Source: Bradyrhizobium erythrophlei (GTDB taxonomy: Bacteria > Pseudomonadota > Alphaproteobacteria > Rhizobiales > Xanthobacteraceae). Taken from it: DNA of 64,000 bases. Below the pieces are notes generated by a model. The model searched no databases. It had not been told where the DNA came from and worked only from the letters and a program-made list of their open reading frames with translations. A program made the translations under genes and the position numbers. Shown here piece by piece: positions 28,384 through 34,474 of the stretch; position 1 is the first letter of the stretch, and the number at the start of each line of letters is the position of its first letter. The stretch lies in contig NZ_LT670849.1 of assembly GCF_900142985.1 (NCBI RefSeq), positions 6,588,501 to 6,652,500 of the forward strand, in the 5' to 3' direction.

Positions 28384-28488
28384 ATTCGCCCCCTAGAAAT
28401 TCCCCCTTTGTCTCGATCATGCTAGCCGCGACGGAAAAAAGTGGCAATCACTGCTGGGCTCGGATGATGTGGCGCGCGCCACACTCCC

Positions 28489-28737
28489 TTACGTCTGATT
28501 TCTCATATGCAAGAACATGGCTTTCACGTCGGAAAGCCCGAGCGCTTGCTCGCGCGGTCCTTGGTGTTCTCTAAGGGCGTGAAGCTGTCGCAGTGCGATC
28601 TCATCCCGCTTGTGCCGGTCTTCTTCAGCGAAGTAGGCCTTCATGTCCTTGATGAAGGCGTGGGCAACGGTGGGCGGAAGATCAAGACGCCTGCGGATCA
28701 TCGGATGCGTCTGGCTTGCCGCCATCGTGAGTTTCAT
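28489..28737 (-). CDS. Small hypothetical protein, Bradyrhizobium type
   Basis: This protein of up to 82 residues reads R-R-R-L-D-L-P-P-T-V-A-H-A-F-I-K-D-M-K-A-Y-F and ends in L-G-L-S-D-V-K-A-M-F-L-H-M. The pattern is familiar from unnamed Bradyrhizobium proteins. The start is uncertain: ATG 28737 or the internal ATG 28701, neither with a good ribosome site. It overlaps the upstream gene ending at 28682, so translation may be coupled. Confidence 0.6.
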   Translation of the reverse strand: MKLTMAASQTHPMIRRRLDLPPTVAHAFIKDMKAYFAEEDRHKRDEIALRQLHALREHQGPREQALGLSDVKAMFLHMRNQT

Positions 28738-29023
28738 TCGGCTGCTCGGTGGCAGCCGCTAGCCCGACCACCTTAACGTCTCGAAACGGCTCAGCACTTT
28801 CGGCTGCTGCATCGTATGCAGATTTTTCGGTCGATCGGGCCATGCGGATCTTCAGTATGGGCGGCACGTCGTTTCCGTACCGGTCCTTCGACACTAATTG
28901 GGCCCAGTGTGACTTCACCCAATCGCGACACAATTCGTCGGCATCGACTTGCCATTTCGTCTGGAAAACCAGCATCGGCTTTCCATTGATTTCGAGCGTG
29001 AATGTTGAAGGAGAAAAACTCAA
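28682..29023 (-). CDS. Hypothetical protein, TTG start
   Basis: I do not recognise the 113-residue protein. It begins with a beta-rich part (S-F-S-P-S-T-F-T-L-E-I-N-G-K-P-M-L-V-F-Q) and a W-V-K-S-H-W segment, and ends in a polar Asp/Ser-rich tail. The TTG start at 29023 is chosen because AAAGGAG lies 8 bases upstream and TTG overlaps the preceding stop (TCTTGA). Longer in-frame starts would run deep into the upstream gene. Confidence 0.6.
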   Translation of the reverse strand: MSFSPSTFTLEINGKPMLVFQTKWQVDADELCRDWVKSHWAQLVSKDRYGNDVPPILKIRMARSTEKSAYDAAAESAEPFRDVKVVGLAAATEQPNETHDGGKPDASDDPQAS

Positions 29024-29274
29024 GACCTGTACTCCTTTTGCACGCCACTGGTACCCATTCGCGCGGGAGCAAAATTTGGCCGAATATCGGCGCCGCGCGT
29101 GCCGCACGCCTTGCAGACGAAACGCGGCTCCAGGTCGGATAGCCGGACCTCGTCAGGCCACGCATCCGCGCTGATCTTCAGGTGATGGCTGCAACGGTAG
29201 TCGGAGCAATAAATCAGGAGGCCGTGCACGCCGGACTGCCGCATCTCTCCAAGGGTGATCTTCTGCTCTCGCAT
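29020..29274 (-). CDS. Small four-cysteine, possibly zinc-binding protein
   Basis: The 84-residue product begins M-R-E-Q-K-I-T-L-G-E-M-R-Q-S-G-V and carries C-S-D-Y-R-C-S-H followed later by C-K-A-C-G, a C-x4-C plus C-x2-C arrangement that suggests a zinc ribbon. The sequence type is widespread in Bradyrhizobium in my recollection, without known function. ATG 29274 matches that conserved start; an in-frame extension upstream looks unrelated. It is the first gene of a three-gene overlapping run on the minus strand. Confidence 0.65.
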   Translation of the reverse strand: MREQKITLGEMRQSGVHGLLIYCSDYRCSHHLKISADAWPDEVRLSDLEPRFVCKACGTRGADIRPNFAPARMGTSGVQKEYRS

Positions 29275-29342
29275 CCCCCATATTTCGCCGATCAGGCGCG
29301 GAGGGAAGCCGCTGGATGTTGGGCCGGCGAAAGCCCAGATCA

Positions 29343-29729
29343 CTATTGGTGCTTTACGCAGGCATTGACGGCGTAAGCACACTGCTCGCCTGCGGTCAGA
29401 AGTCCGCCAGTTGGACCGGTATAGTTCACGGCCGAGACAAGACCTGCGGTCATCACGATATTGACGTTGCAGAACCGGTTCGAGCTCACAGCCGTTCCGC
29501 CGAATCTACCGTAGCTGGCGTCGGTCACAGTCATGCCGTTTCCGGAGTTGTAACCCCAAACCTCAGTCTTGCCTTCAGCTGCCTTGTTGGCTGGTGCGCC
29601 CATACAAGCAAGTACTTGTTCCTTTGGCATGCCTATCATGCTGGCTTGTGCCGTTTGGGCGACTTCGGCGCGTTGAAACGCGCAGCCGCCCAGCGCGGCG
29701 GCTAGCGCCACGATTCCTAGAATACGCAT
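29343..29729 (-). CDS. Lipoprotein with BamE/SmpA-like segment
   Basis: The 128-residue product has a lipobox, A-L-G-G-C, after a short hydrophobic leader (M-R-I-L-G-I-V-A-L-A-A), so it should be lipid-anchored. Then M-I-G-M-P-K-E-Q-V-L-A-C-M-G-A-P and E-V-W-G-Y-N-S-G resemble the helix and strand of small BamE-like (SmpA) domains. ATG 29729 gives the signal directly. Several cysteines follow the lipobox. It probably faces the periplasm; the partner is unknown. Confidence 0.7.
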   Translation of the reverse strand: MRILGIVALAAALGGCAFQRAEVAQTAQASMIGMPKEQVLACMGAPANKAAEGKTEVWGYNSGNGMTVTDASYGRFGGTAVSSNRFCNVNIVMTAGLVSAVNYTGPTGGLLTAGEQCAYAVNACVKHQ

Positions 29730-29961
29730 TTTGTCAAAACCCCTAGACCCACTGGCATCCAAGCGCAACCGGAGGTCGAAGGCAATACTGCACGCGCGAA
29801 GGCGGCCCAAGGGCGCCGCAAAAGTGACCCGCCATTCGCGACGGGCACCAAGTTTAGGGAGGAAGCCGCCGAGAGGCGGCATCACGAAGCTAAGCCAATT
29901 CTCGCGCTGGAGATGTGCCCGAACTACCACAGGGACGGCCAAAGTCCTCGTGAAGCTGCGA

Positions 29962-30219
29962 CTAATGCCTCTCTGTCAAATAACCTAGCATTGTTTCGCA
30001 GGCTTCCTCGGCCGCTTCGAATGTCTTGAAAGGTGACCCGATAACTTTGACTGCGCCCCTGTTGTCATGAAGGGGACGCCAAGATGCTACAAAGCCCGGA
30101 GCACCATGAAGACCAGGACCGCTGCGGCTCTCGTAACTGATCACAAACGAAAAACCGTCGCCGCTTGCGTTCCAGATTTGCATGTCACCGACGGGATTAA
30201 TTACACGACTGAACTGCAT
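29962..30219 (-). CDS. Small hypothetical protein
   Basis: The 85-residue protein reads like a compact beta-sheet domain (F-S-F-V-I-S-Y-E, P-G-F-V-A-S-W-R-P) ending in a helix with F-K-T-F-E-A-A-E-E-A-C. Similar unnamed proteins are common in Bradyrhizobium as I recall. The function is unknown. It stands alone, with gaps of over 150 bases on either side. Confidence 0.6.
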   Translation of the reverse strand: MQFSRVINPVGDMQIWNASGDGFSFVISYESRSGPGLHGAPGFVASWRPLHDNRGAVKVIGSPFKTFEAAEEACETMLGYLTERH

Positions 30220-30400
30220 GCAGCACCTCGCATGCGCCCCGTCCTGGAAGGACTTATTTAGCGAGTCGGAAAAGGCAAACGGCTTGACGTCACTTAGTGC
30301 CGGAGCGTTGTCGCGAACGCTGCATTCTCGGGACCGATGGTCGCAAGGCGATCTGCGTCTTAAGGAAACTAATCAAGGTTAACCAGGCAGCTCCGGGCAG

Positions 30401-30688
30401 CTACCTAATCTTGGCTAAGCACTCCTTCAGGCGTTCCAGCTCAGAACGAACTTGCGTTTCCATGGCGTCTTGCAACGCGAGCGCGCCCCTGTTGGACAAT
30501 TCTGCGGAGGCCTTTTTATCCAGATTCTGTTTCCAATCCCGGATCGCCTGCTTAGTGGCGCTTTGGGCTTCCAGCGTAGCTTTAAAGTATGCCTTTGTGC
30601 AGGCATCGGCCATTGAGCAAGTCTTGCACTCTTGAGCGGCGGCAGCACTTGAAATTAGCAAGGTAAGTATCGCGGCAAGGACCCTCAT
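30401..30688 (-). CDS. Small exported cysteine-containing protein
   Basis: The 95-residue product starts with a signal peptide (M-R-V-L-A-A-I-L-T-L-L-I-S-S-A-A-A-A). The mature N-terminus is C-K-T-C-S-M-A-D-A-C, and a long helix runs to a last cysteine near the C-terminus. Disulfides in the periplasm are plausible. ATG 30688 is chosen over an upstream in-frame ATG because it opens directly into the signal. The function is unknown. Confidence 0.65.
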   Translation of the reverse strand: MRVLAAILTLLISSAAAAQECKTCSMADACTKAYFKATLEAQSATKQAIRDWKQNLDKKASAELSNRGALALQDAMETQVRSELERLKECLAKIR

Positions 30689-30816
30689 TGTTTCCCCCCG
30701 GTACAAGCCCCAGACCTGACCGCAAAGCCAAATCCTGAGTCACGGCGCAGTTGTGGCGCTTTCTCGAAAGGGGATAGATTTTTAAGCAAATCAGGCGCAA
30801 AGCCGCATCGGCGGCG

Positions 30817-31041
30817 CTACTTTTTCGGCTTGGGCTTGCTCGCTGGACCCTTTGTCCCGGCAGCCTCTCGCGCTAAACGCTCGGCCTTGAGCCGCTCCCG
30901 GTTAGCGGAAAATGCTTTCTGCGCGACCTCGTGCTCAGTCATTGCCTTTTCGGCTTCGACTTGACGAAATGCCTTGCGCGCGTCGCGCTCCGCCTTGGTC
31001 GTCGGTTTGGCCGGTTGAAACTCGCCCGGTCTCTTTGTCAT
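30817..31041 (-). CDS. Small highly charged helical protein
   Basis: The 74-residue protein is rich in Lys, Arg, Glu and Ala (A-E-R-D-A-R-K-A-F-R-Q-V-E-A-E-K-A-M-T-E-H-E) and ends in a lysine/proline tail. It resembles small Bradyrhizobium proteins of unknown role. Its ATG at 31041 overlaps the stop of the ribbon-helix-helix gene by 4 bases, so the two are co-translated. A longer in-frame extension to 31812 exists but is antisense to a better gene and is rejected. Confidence 0.6.
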   Translation of the reverse strand: MTKRPGEFQPAKPTTKAERDARKAFRQVEAEKAMTEHEVAQKAFSANRERLKAERLAREAAGTKGPASKPKPKK

Positions 31042-31235
31042 TTCTTCGCTTTCAGCCCGAGCGCTACTAATCGTCTGATGGCATGTGCCCGAGTAAGCTT
31101 TTTGTCGCTCGACGAAGCGATCCAAGCATCGATCGCCGCAAGCTCGGTGGGATGCCATCGCTCGCCGATCTGAGTGCCCTTGCCAGTCGGAGCAGGCCCA
31201 CGCTTTTTCCTTGGTACCACACTTGTCTTTGCCAT
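31038..31235 (-). CDS. Ribbon-helix-helix-like DNA-binding protein
   Basis: The 65-residue product has a basic N-terminal arm (P-R-K-K-R-G-P-A-P-T-G-K-G) and the RHH-like core W-H-P-T-E-L-A-A-I-D-A-W-I-A followed by T-R-A-H-A-I-R-R-L-V-A-L-G-L. It is divergent from the operon starting at 31322, with one TGGTACCA site upstream of its start and a second just inside. The likely role is repressing its own operon and perhaps the divergent one. ATG 31235 is preferred; ATG 31250 would embed the upstream site in the gene. Confidence 0.6.
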   Translation of the reverse strand: MAKTSVVPRKKRGPAPTGKGTQIGERWHPTELAAIDAWIASSSDKKLTRAHAIRRLVALGLKAKK

Positions 31236-31249
31236 AAACCGTGGTACCA
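31212..31249. promoter_or_regulatory. Paired TGGTACCA palindromes around the RHH gene start
   Basis: Two identical 8-bp palindromes at 31212-31219 and 31242-31249 are spaced exactly 30 bp apart and flank the RHH start codon. Same-face spacing (about three helical turns) suits cooperative binding by an RHH dimer pair. The downstream site also encodes part of the protein. The role is inferred. Confidence 0.35.
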
Positions 31250-31256
31250 TAATTGC

Positions 31257-31293
31257 GAGCCGAGTGGAAGGGTTCAGCTTCCGGCCTCGGCTC
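31257..31293 (+). promoter_or_regulatory. Leader hairpin ahead of the 31322 operon
   Basis: GAGCCGAG (31257-31264) pairs with CTCGGCTC (31286-31293), and inside it GGAAG (31266-31270) pairs with CTTCC (31278-31282). This makes a long hairpin 28 bases before the start codon. It may attenuate or stabilise the transcript. Confidence 0.4.
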
Positions 31294-31321
31294 TAACCTC
31301 AACCACGAAGGACCTGATTCC

Positions 31322-31900
31322 ATGATCGAAGCTGACCGCGTGCTTAGCACGCCACCCCTAAACTCGTCCTCAATCGTGCCGTTTCCGGCAAAGACAAATG
31401 AGCGCCAGGGCGAAACTTCTCTTATCGCGGTTCCTGAGGCCGCTGAGAGGCCATCTGCCGCAGTGGTCCTCTTTTGCAAGAAGTCTAAGCGGGAAGTAAC
31501 GCCTAGTGACCAGACGCTTGAAGATCGCGAACGCGCCTCAAGGATCTTGAAAGAGGCTGTAACGTTCACCGCTTGCGTCGCCGCGTACGATGGTGCGTGG
31601 AAGGCCGAGCGAACCGGTGATGGGTTATTTGCGGGTGGTAGTATCGGCGATAGTTTTTGTGGCCGCGCTGAAAATTCGTTGGCTCGTCTCACGCGGCTTA
31701 TTCGGAAGGCCGACGAAGCCGCCGTTATGACCGCGGAGTTGCGGTCTCTAGCCGCTGTCGCCGGCTTCATACTTGATCGCGCTCGGGATGAAGGTGACTC
31801 GGACGAGGTCACGCTTCAGCGAACCCGGTTCGATTTCCTGATTGCTTTTGCTGCTTTGGCAGATAGGGCTTTGCGCAAAAAGTATGAGCGCGAGGTCTGA
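31322..31900 (+). CDS. Hypothetical protein, first gene of small operon
   Basis: I do not recognise this 192-residue protein. The N-terminal 75 residues are polar and probably disordered. The rest is helical (R-A-S-R-I-L-K-E-A-V, A-R-L-T-R-L-I-R-K-A-D-E-A-A, A-A-V-A-G-F-I-L-D-R-A). ATG 31322 has GAAGGA 9 bases upstream. It is divergent from the RHH pair and followed by the 31904 gene after 3 bases. Confidence 0.55.
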   Translation: MIEADRVLSTPPLNSSSIVPFPAKTNERQGETSLIAVPEAAERPSAAVVLFCKKSKREVTPSDQTLEDRERASRILKEAVTFTACVAAYDGAWKAERTGDGLFAGGSIGDSFCGRAENSLARLTRLIRKADEAAVMTAELRSLAAVAGFILDRARDEGDSDEVTLQRTRFDFLIAFAALADRALRKKYEREV

Positions 31901-31903
31901 GCC

Positions 31904-32278
31904 ATGAGCGAAATCATCAAATTCCCCGACCGCGGGACTTCAGAACTACGCAAAATGGTCAGAGACGTAATCGACGAAGAGCTATACCCCAGCATTGTGC
32001 GCACTGGTTGCGGAAGGCCTTACACCCGTCGCGGCAAGAATATGCAGACGTTCTCCTTTCGGAGCTCCGACGCGATCCTGGCGGCAGACGAAGCAGAACT
32101 GTTCCATGACGTGTGCATGGATATCGATATGGCCTCCCGCAAGCTTGAAAAACTGAGGCAACGCAGGAAGACAGTGAGGGAAATGGCAGTCGAGGAGGAA
32201 CGGCGATACGCGGCGGTTGAGGCGAAGCTTGCCGCGGCGCTCGTTCAGGCGGTGCTGTCACAGGCAGAGCGCGTATGA
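31904..32278 (+). CDS. Hypothetical coiled-coil protein
   Basis: The 124-residue product starts M-S-E-I-I-K-F-P-D-R-G and is mostly helical, with a coiled coil in the C-terminal half (K-L-E-K-L-R-Q-R-R-K-T-V-R-E-M-A-V-E-E-E). The spacing of 3 bases to the upstream gene and the ATGA overlap with the following Arg-rich ORF mark an operon, closed by a terminator at 32362. I recognise no family. Confidence 0.55.
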   Translation: MSEIIKFPDRGTSELRKMVRDVIDEELYPSIVRTGCGRPYTRRGKNMQTFSFRSSDAILAADEAELFHDVCMDIDMASRKLEKLRQRRKTVREMAVEEERRYAAVEAKLAAALVQAVLSQAERV

Positions 32279-32352
32279 AGCGCCGGCGGCGATCGTTCAG
32301 AAAGCGCAACCGGCAGCGCTTGGCGGCACATGCCACGCGGCTGAGGCGATAA
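32275..32352 (+). CDS. Possible 25-residue arginine-rich peptide
   Basis: ATG 32275 overlaps the previous stop and opens a 25-codon frame starting M-K-R-R-R-R-S-F-R-K-R, with 12 Arg or Lys residues in all. It ends just before a strong terminator. The coupling and its place between gene and terminator are the support. It could bind nucleic acid or simply be chance. Confidence 0.35.
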   Translation: MKRRRRSFRKRNRQRLAAHATRLRR

Positions 32353-32361
32353 CGAAAACAG

Positions 32362-32387
32362 AGGCCGCCTCAGTGGGCGGCCTTTTT
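32362..32387 (+). terminator. Rho-independent terminator of the 31322-32352 operon
   Basis: AGGCCGCC and GGGCGGCCT form a GC-rich stem with a 5-base loop followed directly by TTTTT. It is a strong terminator reading on the plus strand. Confidence 0.85.
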
Positions 32388-32415
32388 CGTTTCGGCGCGT
32401 CTCACCCGCCCTCAA

Positions 32416-32592
32416 TCAGTTAGCTTTGTCGCAATACGCGGGGCACGTCTTCGCTGTCGGTCTTTCCTTCATACATTTTGCCATGCATTGATCATACTTC
32501 GGGCCGCTCACGGCCGACGCAGGCGAAATGCTGATTGTGGTCGCCGTTATCACAGCTAACGCGGCAGTAAGAGCTACCGAAAATCGAAACAT
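32416..32592 (-). CDS. Secreted mini-protein with twin C-x3-C motifs
   Basis: The 58-residue product has a signal peptide (M-F-R-F-S-V-A-L-T-A-A-L-A to S-P-A-S-A). The mature part is only about 29 residues, with C-M-A-K-C and C-P-A-Y-C separated by nine residues. Twin C-x3-C spacing is typical of two antiparallel helices locked by two disulfides. ATG 32592 is chosen over ATG 32598 for fit to the signal start. The function is unknown; a periplasmic or secreted peptide is likely. Confidence 0.6.
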   Translation of the reverse strand: MFRFSVALTAALAVITATTISISPASAVSGPKYDQCMAKCMKERPTAKTCPAYCDKAN

Positions 32593-32816
32593 GACCAAAT
32601 CTCCTCTGAAATCTTTGATCGGGAAATTAACGCGACATCATAACGGGCACCCTGCATCAGGTCGAGCAGCAAGAAGTAGGTGCCCGGAGACGGCAGGGAA
32701 GACCCTCCAGACCCTTGCTTAGCTCGTTCACGCTCCGATCGCGATCCGTTGCCGTTCAACGCTGTTCCTAACAAGGGACTGTACTTCTGAGAACACGCTG
32801 CGGATTCAATGAGTTG

Positions 32817-32940
32817 CTCGCTCGCGCTTTTGACACACTGACACAGGCGCGAGCGAGATCAATCACTTAGGTTGACACACGGACCTTTGCCGAGACCGCG
32901 CCAACGAGAACAGGGCGCGGGGCTTCGGTCCCGCGCTTTT
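32817..32940 (+). ncRNA. Candidate structured RNA in a gene-free stretch
   Basis: In 32593-32960 I see no convincing gene. CTCGCTCGCGC (32817-32827) and GCGCGAGCGAG (32847-32857) form a perfect 11-bp stem. A second GC-rich hairpin (32914-32936) is followed by TTTT at 32937-32940. TTGACACAC occurs twice between or within them. Two strong hairpins ending in a T-run could be a small RNA, but I find no clear promoter. Confidence 0.3.
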
Positions 32941-32960
32941 AAGCTCTCAGCGACGAGTGG

Positions 32961-33047
32961 CTAATGGGTCAGGTAAGCCTCGAGCGCATGCACCAGGAAA
33001 ATGCTGGCACTGATCGTTGCAGCGACCGCAATGACAATTTCGAACAT
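32961..33047 (-). CDS. Possible 28-residue membrane peptide
   Basis: This short frame encodes M-F-E-I-V-I-A-V-A-A-T-I-S, then I-F-L-V-H-A-L-E-A-Y, a single hydrophobic helix with a polar end. Very short single-span proteins of this look occur in Bradyrhizobium annotations as I recall. The ribosome site is weak. It is in line with the other very short ORF at 33095. Confidence 0.45.
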   Translation of the reverse strand: MFEIVIAVAATISASIFLVHALEAYLTH

Positions 33048-33094
33048 TGGACCGGATCCCAAAAACAAGTGCACTAATCATTCCCTGAGTTTTC

Positions 33095-33169
33095 TCAGGC
33101 CAAGCTTCGGAGCTGCGTCATGCAGGAGCGGAAATAGGCTCGATACAGAATGTTGAGTATGTACGACAT
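33095..33169 (-). CDS. Possible 24-residue peptide
   Basis: The frame starts M-S-Y-I-L-N-I-L-Y-R-A-Y-F-R-S-C and is amphipathic and basic. A TGGAG ribosome site lies 7 bases upstream on the minus strand, which is the best support. It lies 47 bases upstream of the 28-residue ORF in the same orientation. The function is unknown. Confidence 0.45.
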   Translation of the reverse strand: MSYILNILYRAYFRSCMTQLRSLA

Positions 33170-33312
33170 GATCTGACTCCATTGTCTGATCTACGCGTAC
33201 CCTGAAGGCTGCTCCTTGGTCTGTTTCAGGAGTATGTTGTCGAGTGGCAAATCGTGTTTCGTGGCCTGGTGTCCCTGGCCGGCCGCAACGGGCCGCGGTT
33301 TCGGCCCCGCGC

Positions 33313-33504
33313 TCACACAGCCGGTGCAGGCTTCAAGCCCACCGACTTAACGCGGGGGGTTTCTCTTTTGCAGTTGTCGGGCGCAGCGAGTTGCTGCCGC
33401 TGCCCTTCAAGGCGGTGCTGCTTTCGGAGGGCGCGCGCGGCCGAAAATCTGGCAGCCCAGCGCTGTTCGCACCGTCTTTCGATGTCCAAGGGGATATTGC
33501 TCAT
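33313..33504 (-). CDS. Small hypothetical protein
   Basis: The 63-residue product begins M-S-N-I-P-L-D-I-E-R-R-C-E-Q-R-W-A-A-R-F-S, a start I associate with short unnamed Bradyrhizobium proteins, and continues as a basic, glutamine-rich, disordered tail. The opposite strand is also open but lacks any such resemblance. The function is unknown. Confidence 0.55.
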   Translation of the reverse strand: MSNIPLDIERRCEQRWAARFSAARALRKQHRLEGQRQQLAAPDNCKRETPRVKSVGLKPAPAV

Positions 33505-33726
33505 AACTGAAAAGCTCCGGGTTTTGCGGTCGCCCCCGGTCTAAGGCCTCAACGCGCGCGGGCCTCTAAAGGTCCATCCAATGGCGTCTCGAGGAATCTG
33601 CGCTGGTCCCGATCGGCGGCTCATGACAGCCCGCGAATCCCGGACCCCATCCGGTGAGTTCTGCGCAGTTTTTTTGTGTCAGGATGACTGGCTTGAACCG
33701 TGTCGGCACAGGCGCATATTCGTCGG

Positions 33727-33924
33727 ATGTCCGAGCAGCGACCAACTTTCGTGGCGCGGAAAAATCCCGGGTCTGGCTGGGGCGTCGATATTCTATGGCC
33801 CGATGGCGAAACGGAAGTAGTCAAGGGTTTCATTACCGAGCATGACGCAACCAAGTGGATTGCTGAGCACTCGCAGGCGAACGTCCTAGCGGCCCGCTAT
33901 CGCCAAGAATCGAGCTCACGATGA
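33727..33924 (+). CDS. Small hypothetical protein
   Basis: The 65-residue product has a beta-rich core (W-G-V-D-I-L-W-P-D-G-E-T-E-V-V-K-G-F) followed by a helix (A-T-K-W-I-A-E-H-S-Q-A-N-V-L-A-A-R). It resembles small Bradyrhizobium proteins with a W-P-x-G-x-x-E pattern. ATG 33727 is chosen over the upstream in-frame ATG because the family start is nearer. It is followed by the 33972 gene in the same direction. Confidence 0.6.
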   Translation: MSEQRPTFVARKNPGSGWGVDILWPDGETEVVKGFITEHDATKWIAEHSQANVLAARYRQESSSR

Positions 33925-33971
33925 GCGGCCCTATCGGTCCGCCCAGAGACTCGGGATTTTGGAGGGATGAT

Positions 33972-34166
33972 ATGTCCCAAGCACCGAATTTCAGGGTGTG
34001 GGCCGCTCGTCTAGCGAGCAAGGCTGACAAGGAGACTGACCCCCGCGAATCCCTGCGCCTCATGAGCATCGTTGAATATTGGAAGCGGCTCGCTGATTTG
34101 GACGACTGGGAACGCGACGGCTTCCGCCCAGTTTCCGAGGATATCTCGCACCAGCGGCCTTCCTAG
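33972..34166 (+). CDS. Small hypothetical protein
   Basis: The 64-residue helical product reads M-S-Q-A-P-N-F-R-V-W-A-A-R-L-A-S-K-A and R-L-M-S-I-V-E-Y-W-K-R-L-A-D-L. ATG 33972 is chosen because GGAGGG lies 5 bases upstream; an in-frame ATG at 33921 overlaps the preceding stop and cannot be excluded. Comparable short proteins are frequent in Bradyrhizobium. The function is unknown. Confidence 0.6.
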   Translation: MSQAPNFRVWAARLASKADKETDPRESLRLMSIVEYWKRLADLDDWERDGFRPVSEDISHQRPS

Positions 34167-34390
34167 AGTGAAATCAAACACACTAAATCGCCCGCAAAAC
34201 GGAGCTTCCGTCGGGCTTCATATCTGTGCCGTATCCGGAGATGCCGGGGGCGATGTCGACCGTGTCCCTGCAGGGGGGTCTCGCATTCCAGCCTGGGAGC
34301 GTGTCCTTGCGGGGCCCTTGATCCAAGCACCTAGGCAAGGTGCCAGCGTTCGCAAACCGCAACAATGCACAAGCGGGGAGGGTGGCCCAC

Positions 34391-34474
34391 TTGCTTCCCA
34401 GTCAGAACAAACGGGAAGCAAATTGCCGCTAAGTATCTATTTTACGGTCTAAAATAGAACGCTTGACACGTGTC
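34391..34474. repeat. Cluster of palindromes at the accessory/comEC junction; 34167-34469 has no gene
   Basis: The 303 bases before comEC hold no supported gene. In the last 84 are three symmetric sequences: TTGCTTCCC with GGGAAGCAA (34391-34421), CTATTTTA with TAAAATAG (34437-34457), and the perfect 10-mer GACACGTGTC (34465-34474), which spans the point where comEC homology begins. They could mark a recombination site, or be a terminator pair. Confidence 0.6.

Noticed and set aside
30817..31812. 331-codon extension of the small charged protein
   Set aside because: Only the last 74 residues look like a protein; the rest is antisense to the better-supported gene at 31322.
33244..33510. 88-codon plus-strand frame
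   Set aside because: The opposite strand holds a more familiar small protein; this frame is low-complexity and has no ribosome site.
23041..34469. Search for CRISPR array, integrase, restriction-modification or known defence genes
   Set aside because: No regularly spaced repeats and no recombinase, methylase, nuclease or helicase motifs were found.
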